From contig NC_073692.1 of assembly GCF_029784155.1 (NCBI RefSeq), forward strand, positions 66,907,888 through 66,971,887: a stretch of DNA of 64,000 nt, read 5' to 3'. This stretch comes from Uranotaenia lowii. Taxonomy: Eukaryota; Arthropoda; Insecta; Diptera; Culicidae. The translations under genes were made by a program, and so were the position numbers. Under the pieces are notes generated by a model, which was not told where the DNA came from, did not search any database, and saw only the letters and a list, made by a program, of their open reading frames with translations. Positions 57,976-64,000 of this stretch are shown here, in pieces. How positions within the stretch are numbered: the first letter of the stretch is position 1; every line of letters begins with the position of its first letter.

Positions 57976-59196
57976 CTGTCCCCGTTGTTATTTTAAATTA
58001 ATGTCACCACCCTCCCACTATGGGGTTTGAGGCGGCAAAAAGTCAAAAACTGAACTTTATCGGATCGCTTTTTTTATTTTTACTTGTTAATAACTTTATA
58101 TTTAACTAAGAAATTCCCAGTTTTTCAACTCATTATCTTGAATACTAAACGCACCACAGGCATCAGACTTTGAAAAATTTAAAAATTTATGTGATGAAGA
58201 AAAAAATTTGAATCACATATATTTCTATGGAAAACATATTTTTCTTAAGGGCTTGTGATATAGCTCAGTTGGCAAGTCTGTTGTCTCCTGAGCCGATGTC
58301 CGCGAGTTCGAGCCCAAGAGTAAACATCGAACACAGTTGTACCGGATGAGTTCTTCAATAACGATCCGCCAACTGCAACGTTGATAAAGTCGCGAATGCT
58401 ATAATGATGGTAAAACGACTATAATCGAAACAAAACATATTTTTCTTAAATTTAAAGTACACCATATGAAAGCTTATATTAAAAGCTATCATTTGAACCA
58501 TTCAAAATTTTTACACACTAAATTGATCTATGATAAAAATGAGTAAATAATTAAGCCAAAAACTTTAAAGCCTTGCCAAAAAAAATCCCCGCATTTCCCC
58601 ATACTTTTTCGCTATCAAGATCTAGTATAAAGTCCTTAAAATACAATGAAAGAGATTCCAGGCACCTTAAAGCACCGTTTTTTGAGTTATAGTCAAATAA
58701 AGCTGTAAATATCATGCAAATGGATAATTTTTACCCATTAATAAGTATTTATTTAACAAAGTTGATGTTGGTTTGTATAAATTTTTTTTTTCATGATTGA
58801 TCAATCATTTCACACATTTTTCTCTTGAGTTTCATGAAATTTCTTGATGTTATTTATCATTTAATGATCAATTAGTCCAAAACCCGGTTTTCAAAAGAAA
58901 TAAAAAGTAGGATCATTAAAAACACCAAGCATCGTACTTTAAAAATTATTTTTATAAAATTTTTGTTAGAATTTATTTCAAGTTTGTTAAAATAGTAATT
59001 TTCATACAAAATTTTCAAAAATGACAAAATAGTCTAAAACACCCAATCATACTTTTTGCTGCCTGATTGTATGGAACTGCCCCATAGTGCCTCCTGAGCC
59101 CTTTCAACGCCCCCTAAATTTCAAAATTGAACTCACCGCCCCCCTAGAAGCTCTAAACGCCCCCAAGAGGGTGGTAGGGACCACTTTGAAAATCAC
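57976..59196. mobile_element. Possible hAT-type element, right end clear
   Basis: The right end in reverse complement reads CAGTGATTTTCAAAGTGGTC (from 59196), the typical start of many hAT elements, followed by 'ctaccaccctcttggggg'. A similar 'accaccctcccactatgggg' lies at 58006-58025, and 'cactgtcccc' near 57976 may mark the left end. The left terminus and 8-bp duplication are not convincing. A SINE is nested at 58249-58431. No transposase frame is visible. Confidence 0.4.
58249..58431 (+). mobile_element. tRNA-derived SINE with perfect 18-bp target duplication
   Basis: Flanked by identical 'aaaacatatttttcttaa' at 58231-58248 and 58432-58449. The head has an A box (TAGCTCAGTTGG, 58261-58272) and a B box (GAGTTCGAGCCC, about 58304-58315) with the spacing expected for RNA polymerase III promoters. 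The 3' part is tRNA-unrelated ('ccgccaactgcaacgttga', 'aaacgactataatcgaaac'). The 183-bp length and duplication show retroposition, not a tRNA gene. Perfect flanks suggest a fairly recent insertion. Confidence 0.93.
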
Positions 59197-59399
59197 TGTT
59201 CTAAAGTGATAAAAAAAGATCTTCAAATCACATTTTGTTAAAAAATTTCAAACAAAGTTCTATAACTCGATAAATATTTTTTTTTGAAATTGTTCAGATG
59301 ACAGCATTTTTGTTTTGTTCTTTTTGGCACATTTTTTAAGAACATTAGAAATTTATAAGACATTCCTGTTTCGAGATACAGCGAAGGAATCAAGTATCC

Positions 59400-59690
59400 C
59401 CAGGGATCAAGTATCCTCATTCTTCCCTACTAATAAAATTATAACTACACAAACAAATTAAATTTTGCTTTGACTCAATTCCCTACGCCCCGGCATTATT
59501 CCTCTTTAATTTTAACCTTCAAACTTTACCATTTGTTAGGGCTTTTAGCCTTTTAGTCTCTTTTTTATAAATATCATGAATTTACCTCAAAATGCTACAA
59601 AAACTACACCAAAATTATACATTTACTAAAGAAAAATGTTCAACTTTCACATAAATCTACCTGCTGTTTCTAAACGCTTTGGTTTCATCA
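59400..59690. mobile_element. Remnant related to the 4008-5699 element
   Basis: 'caattccctacg', 'cattattcc', 'accatttgttagggctttta' and 'aagaaaaatgttcaac' follow the same order as 4496-4695. The start near 59395-59430 ('gatcaagtatcctcattctt') resembles the end motif of such elements. The similarity is cut at about 59690, where a LINE fragment begins. Confidence 0.55.
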
Positions 59691-59696
59691 GGAAGG

Positions 59697-59825
59697 AGCG
59701 CAACGAGCGAGGTGGTTAGACTAAGGGGATGTTTGAGAAATTGCAGAACGGTTGCCATGGATCGAGTGAATTTTAGGAAGTATATTTATGTTTCAAGCTA
59801 TGTCGAGAGAAAACAAAATTAAAAC
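59697..59825 (+). pseudogene. 3' fragment of the same LINE family
   Basis: 'gcgcaacgagc', 'aggtggttagac', 'aacggttgccatgga' and 'cgagtgaattttaggaa' match the 3' terminal coding region of the LINE at 54848-56920, here on the plus strand. About 20 bases are missing relative to that copy after 'ggttagactaagg'. It is followed by A-rich sequence ('aaacaaaattaaaacgaata'). Only the last 40 or so codons are represented. Confidence 0.85.
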
Positions 59826-59829
59826 GAAT

Positions 59830-61140
59830 AAATATTGACAAAAAATATTTAAAAAAAAAGTTGTTGACGAGGTCGTTGTTCTTCATGAAAATACAAATTA
59901 TGATTTTCAATATGAATAAATTCTTATCTGATTTATAGCCATCTGCACTGAACAGAATCGGGCTATAAGGTTCATTGGGAATTCTTTTAATTTTTCAGTA
60001 AAGGAAAATCCAATACTTTTTACCGTTCGACGAATGATTGAATTTATAGGAATATCCAATGAATGTAATCAAGAGCCAAATTCATACAATTTATGGTTGA
60101 AGTTATTGAAATGAATGATTAAATCATGTTTGTAAAATATGCTCTCGTTACGTTTGATAATAGTGTTTCTTTTGTTCGAACTGTATTAATTTAAAAGTTG
60201 ATTTCCAAGTTTACGCGTTTATTCGTTTTATATTAATAACCTATTTCAATACATTTCTCGTACACTGCAACACACAATTTAAATTTATACAGCTTGCTTA
60301 GTAACAGGACAATTCCTTAAAAATAAACCTTCAATTATTGTTATCATTTCTTTAAAATAAAAAACAAATTAACTTATCACTAAACCCCAAAGCAATCATA
60401 ATAAAAAAAACTACGAACCTATGTGTTGTACATCGTTAATGATTCGCTAATAATAACAAGCTGTTGAGATTCATTGGATTTTCTTATAATTTGTACTGGA
60501 TTTATCATTAGCTTCTACCGCACATTAAACTTTAAAATTTATTTTAATGACCCTATGAATGATATAGCCGGATTTGGTTCAGTAGTATAGTTATTCCATT
60601 TATATTCTACAGAGTCCAACAAATTTTTGGTATTTATTAGATTATTCTATATTTTTCATTAGATCCAATCAAACACTGGGTTATGAAATTTATTGGAATG
60701 TCCCTTTTAATTTTATTGCCAGATTTAGTTCAGTGTACAGTGTAGAGATGTACTGCTGGTCGCAGAGATGTTGCATAACGATGATTTTCTCACATGAAGC
60801 TCGCGCGGGAGCAAAATCATTTAAAAATTTACAAACATGGCAGACTTTCTGTCATATCCGAGAAGTCCGTGAAGTCATAAAGTGAATTCAGACAACATTT
60901 TAAATGATCTTTTCACTATGCAGTTTGAATTCCGATTCAAAACACCATTGTAAACGGCTTAAGTAATCATTTCTGAGCTGAGACGATTTCATGTTTGCTG
61001 GGTGATGTAGGGATGAGATGAAGAATATACAGAAAATAAATCAAATTTAATTAGGAATAAAATAAAATAATAGTTGTATTCGGCAACACTGTAGATGAAT
61101 AAAATAAAATAAATTTCTATGACAACATTTGCTATTTTGG
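59830..61140. other. A+T-rich non-coding DNA
   Basis: Loosely repeated phrases such as 'ttcattggraattc' and 'ttcattggattttc' (59970, 60470, 60690) hint at decayed repeats without clear boundaries. No gene is recognised. Confidence 0.4.
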
Positions 61141-61168
61141 CAGCACTTGACAAACAAACAAAACAAAG

Positions 61169-61202
61169 TCAGTCATTGATCTATTCTTGCGAGCGACAGA
61201 CG
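61169..61202 (+). promoter_or_regulatory. Initiator plus DPE core-promoter match
   Basis: TCAGTC at 61169-61174 fits the arthropod initiator TCAKTY, with A+1 at 61171. AGACG at 61198-61202 occupies exactly +28 to +32 and fits the DPE consensus RGWYV. There is no TATA box at -30. This combination is used by TATA-less insect genes and by internal promoters of several non-LTR retrotransposons. A transcript from here would run through the 80-bp minisatellite. Short motifs can match by chance, so this is a candidate only. Confidence 0.4.
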
Positions 61203-61275
61203 TGTTTAGGTGAATCTCCGAATTGAGATTCGTAAAATTACGACAATGGCGTGGTTGGTAGAATAAGCAAAAATA

Positions 61276-63420
61276 GCGCAGATATTTAAGGCTGCTGCTG
61301 CTGATTGTTTTGATTTGGCCTTCCGGTGGAAATAAGACGGAATTGCCCCTGAAAAGCGCAGATATTTAAGGCTGCTGCTGCTGATTGTTTTGATTTGGCC
61401 TTCCGGTGGAAATAAGACGGAATTGCCCCTGAAAAGCGCAGATATTTAAGGCTGCTGCTGCTGATTGTTTTGATTTGGCCTTCCGATGGAAATAAGACGG
61501 AATGGCCCCTGAAAAGCGCAGATATTTAAGGCTGCTGCTGCTGATTGTTTTGATTTGGCCTTCCGGTGGAAATAAGACGGAATTGCCCCTGAAAAGCGCA
61601 GATATTTAAGGCTGCTGCTGCTGATTGTTTTGATCTGACCTTCCGGTGGAAATAAGACGGAATTGCCCCTGAAAAGCGCAGATATTTAAGGCTGCTGCTG
61701 CTGATTGTTTTGATCTGGCCTTCCGGTGGAAATAAGACGGAATTGCCCCTGAAAAGCGCAGATATTTAAGGCTGCTGCTGCTGATTGTTTTGATTTGGCC
61801 TTCCGATGGAAATAAGACGGAATGGCCCCTGAAAAGCGCAGATATTTAAGGCTGCTGCTGCTGATTGTTTTGATCTGACCTTCCGGTGGAAATAAGACGG
61901 AATTGCCCCTGAAAAGCGCAGATATTTAAGGCTGCTGCTGCTGATTGTTTTGATTTGGCCTTCCGATGGAAATAAGACGGAATGGCCCCTGAAAAGCGCA
62001 GATATTTAAGGCTGCTGCTGCTGATTGTTTTGATTTGGCCTTCCGGTGGAAATAAGACGGAATTGCCCCTGAAAAGCGCAGATATTTAAGGCTGCTGCTG
62101 CTGATTGTTTTGATCTGACCTTCCGGTGGAAATAAGACGGAATTGCCCCTGAAAAGCGCAGATATTTAAGGCTGCTGCTGCTGATTGTTTTGATTTGGCC
62201 TTCCGATGGAAATAAGACGGAATGGCCCCTGAAAAGCGCAGATATTTAAGGCTGCTGCTGCTGATTGTTTTGATTTGGCCTTCCGGTGGAAATAAGACGG
62301 AATTGCCCCTGAAAAGCGCAGATATTTAAGGCTGCTGCTGCTGATTGTTTTGATCTGACCTTCCGGTGGAAATAAGACGGAATTGCCCCTGAAAAGCGCA
62401 GATATTTAAGGCTGCTGCTGCTGATTGTTTTGATCTGGCCTTCCGGTGGAAATAAGACGGAATTGCCCCTGAAAAGCGCAGATATTTAAGGCTGCTGCTG
62501 CTGATTGTTTTGATTTGGCCTTCCGATGGAAATAAGACGGAATGGCCCCTGAAAAGCGCAGATATTTAAGGCTGCTGCTGCTGATTGTTTTGATTTGGCC
62601 TTCCGGTGGAAATAAGACGGAATTGCCCCTGAAAAGCGCAGATATTTAAGGCTGCTGCTGCTGATTGTTTTGATCTGGCCTTCCGGTGGAAATAAGACGG
62701 AATTGCCCCTGAAAAGCGCAGATATTTAAGGCTGCTGCTGCTGATTGTTTTGATCTGGCCTTCCGGTGGAAATAAGACGGAATTGCCCCTGAAAAGCGCA
62801 GATATTTAAGGCTGCTGCTGATGATTGTTTTGATTTGGCCTTCCGGTGGAAATAAGACGGAATGGCCCCTGAAAAGCGCAGATATTTAAGGCTGCTGCTG
62901 CTGATTGTTTTGATTTGGCCTTCCGGTGGAAATAAGACGGAATTGCCCCTGAAAAGCGCAGATATTTAAGGCTGCTGCTGCTGATTGTTTTGATTTGGCC
63001 TTCCGGTGGAAATAAGACGGAATTGCCTCTGAAAAGCGCAGATATTTAAGGCTGCTGCTGCTGATTGTTTTGATCTGGCCTTCCTGTGGAAATAAGACGG
63101 AATTGCCCCTGAAAAGCGCAGATATTTAAGGCTGCTGCTGCTGATTGTTTTGATTTGGCCTTCCGGTGGAAATAAGACGGAATTGCCCCTGAAAAGCGCA
63201 GATATTTAAGGCTGCTGCTCCTGATTGTTTTGATCTGGCCTTCCGGTGGAAATAAGACGGAATTGCCCCTGAAAAGCGCAGATATTTAAGGCTGCTGCTG
63301 CTGATTGTTTTGATTTGGCCTTCCAGTGGAAATAAGACGGAATTGCCCCTGAAAAGCGCAGATATTTAAGGCTGCTGCTGCTGATTGTTTTGATTTGGCC
63401 TTCCGGTGGAAATAAGACGG
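61276..63420. repeat. 80-bp minisatellite, 27 units
   Basis: Twenty-six complete units and a final partial one repeat exactly every 80 bases (landmark 'gatatttaag' at 61281, 61361 and so on to 63361). Each contains a short CTG run (gctgctgctgctg), 'ttgttttgat' and 'ggaaataagacggaa'. Variants at four positions (tttggcc, tctgacc or tctggcc; ccggtgg or ccgatgg; aattgcc or aatggcc) are shared by non-adjacent units, showing unequal exchange or conversion. Eighty is not a multiple of three and there are stops, so it is not a protein repeat. The minus frame 63206-63457 is incidental. Confidence 0.98.
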
Positions 63421-63780
63421 TTTCGATTTTACCTGGACTAGGACTAAATCTAAGCAAAAATTTAGATACCTTTTCGGTGCTAAGTAGTTTCTCGCAATCC
63501 AGTGTTAAGGATCGCTCACTAAGGTCGAGGAGCTAAAAGTAAGTTACAAAGACCATCTCGAAATTACATTCTCAACGTTACAATTTTTCATTTCTCTTTG
63601 TTGTTTTCAAAATAAAGCTCGAATTTTGTCTGTTTTTCCCCTTTTTTCAAGAATTTAGTGGTTAAAAAAAACTCTTCAATTCTTTAACTCATGTCTGTTC
63701 ATCACCATAAAACTGTTATGTTTTAAATAAAAATAAATAGCTAAATAGAAATATTTAATTTTTTTCAGTTTGTCAACATA
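63421..63780. other. Right flank of the minisatellite
   Basis: Less A+T-rich at first ('cacctggactagg'-like 'ttacctggactaggactaaa', 'cactaaggtcgaggagctaa'). A 5' splice-site-like AAAA|GTAAGT lies at 63538, which could end a first exon starting at the 61171 initiator. No frame is long enough to support coding. Confidence 0.3.
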
Positions 63781-64000
63781 TTGATGTCTGGCACCTTCGG
63801 GACATCACAGATATGTCTGAGTTGAATCACGTTCGTTGAAATAAGTTCCAATTTTCATGTGGCAAAACCGATTTGAATTTTTTTTTGTGAGAGTACTTTG
63901 AGAATAAGATTTTTTTGAGGTTTGAACCTGATCTAATCAAAAGCTATGCTTTGAATTGATTTTTGAAAAACTGGTTTAATTGATTTTTGCGTTCTTTTTG
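63780..64000. repeat. Segmental duplication block D, copy 2
   Basis: Diverged match to 34560-34770 in the same orientation, running off the window end. It shows that the second copy of the duplication continues past the right edge. Confidence 0.6.

Noticed and set aside
58249..58330. True tRNA gene
   Set aside because: A and B boxes are present, but the 3' half does not complete a tRNA fold and perfect flanking duplications show a retroposed SINE.
61276..63420. CRISPR or protein-coding repeat
   Set aside because: Units are contiguous without unique spacers. The 80-base period is not a multiple of three, and stops occur.

Overview
The window reads as intergenic or intronic DNA from an A+T-rich insect nuclear genome. 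A mosquito or close dipteran is my inference. It rests on many TA-flanked terminal-inverted-repeat (TIR) elements, tRNA-derived SINEs, a non-LTR retrotransposon with a FADD-type reverse transcriptase, and the 'agctgacccgg' and 'cagacagacagacag' repeat ends common in insect genomes. I see no bacterial gene organisation and no confidently intact host protein-coding gene. Most open reading frames are chance products of A+T-rich or repetitive DNA. A 500-N assembly gap lies at 40114-40613.

Two structures dominate. The first is a satellite array of about 9 kb (about 25369-34350), built from roughly one thousand copies of the 9-base unit TTGTCAAAA. Recurring variant units show that it is organised into higher-order blocks of about 2.2-2.4 kb. 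The second is an old direct segmental duplication. Blocks at 3632-3980, 12571-12660, 14600-14770, 14940-16850, 22768-23575 and 34560-34770 recur in the same order and orientation at 40615-40960, 48048-48140, 49385-49550, 51580-53341, 53375-54135 and 63780-64000. The offset is about 37 kb on the left, falling to about 29-31 kb on the right because the copies have gained different insertions. The satellite lies inside copy 1. At the equivalent place, copy 2 has no such array but has a Harbinger-like element with a nested LINE and an unrelated 80-bp minisatellite of 27 units.

Layout: 0.6-8.3 kb holds TIR elements (609-1728, 4008-5699, 6847-8330 with a nested MITE at 7351-7920) and a SINE-like repeat. 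At 11.1-13.3 kb is a local tandem duplication in which one copy carries a 917-bp TTAA-flanked element and the other preserves the empty site. At 14.9-23.6 kb are conserved duplicated blocks, split in copy 1 by about 5.9 kb of repeats. The 25.4-34.4 kb interval is the satellite. At 34.4-40.1 kb the sequence is mostly unique, with a GC-richer stretch at about 34.9-35.6 kb. At 40.6-54.1 kb is duplication copy 2, with a TIR element at 42052-45682 that carries a nested hAT-like insertion, and a tandem repeat of about 150-bp monomers at 49.9-51.5 kb. At 54.45-57.13 kb a Harbinger-like element contains a 5'-truncated, broken LINE, and each insertion has its own target-site duplication. At 58.2 kb is a SINE with perfect 18-bp flanking repeats. 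At 61.2-63.5 kb an initiator plus DPE core-promoter match lies just upstream of the 80-bp minisatellite.

No gene network can be described. The value of the window is its record of satellite growth, segmental duplication and nested transposition. The few candidate host signals are conserved non-coding blocks, one possible short first exon that is intact in copy 1 and stopped in copy 2, and one possible core promoter. They are marked as low confidence.
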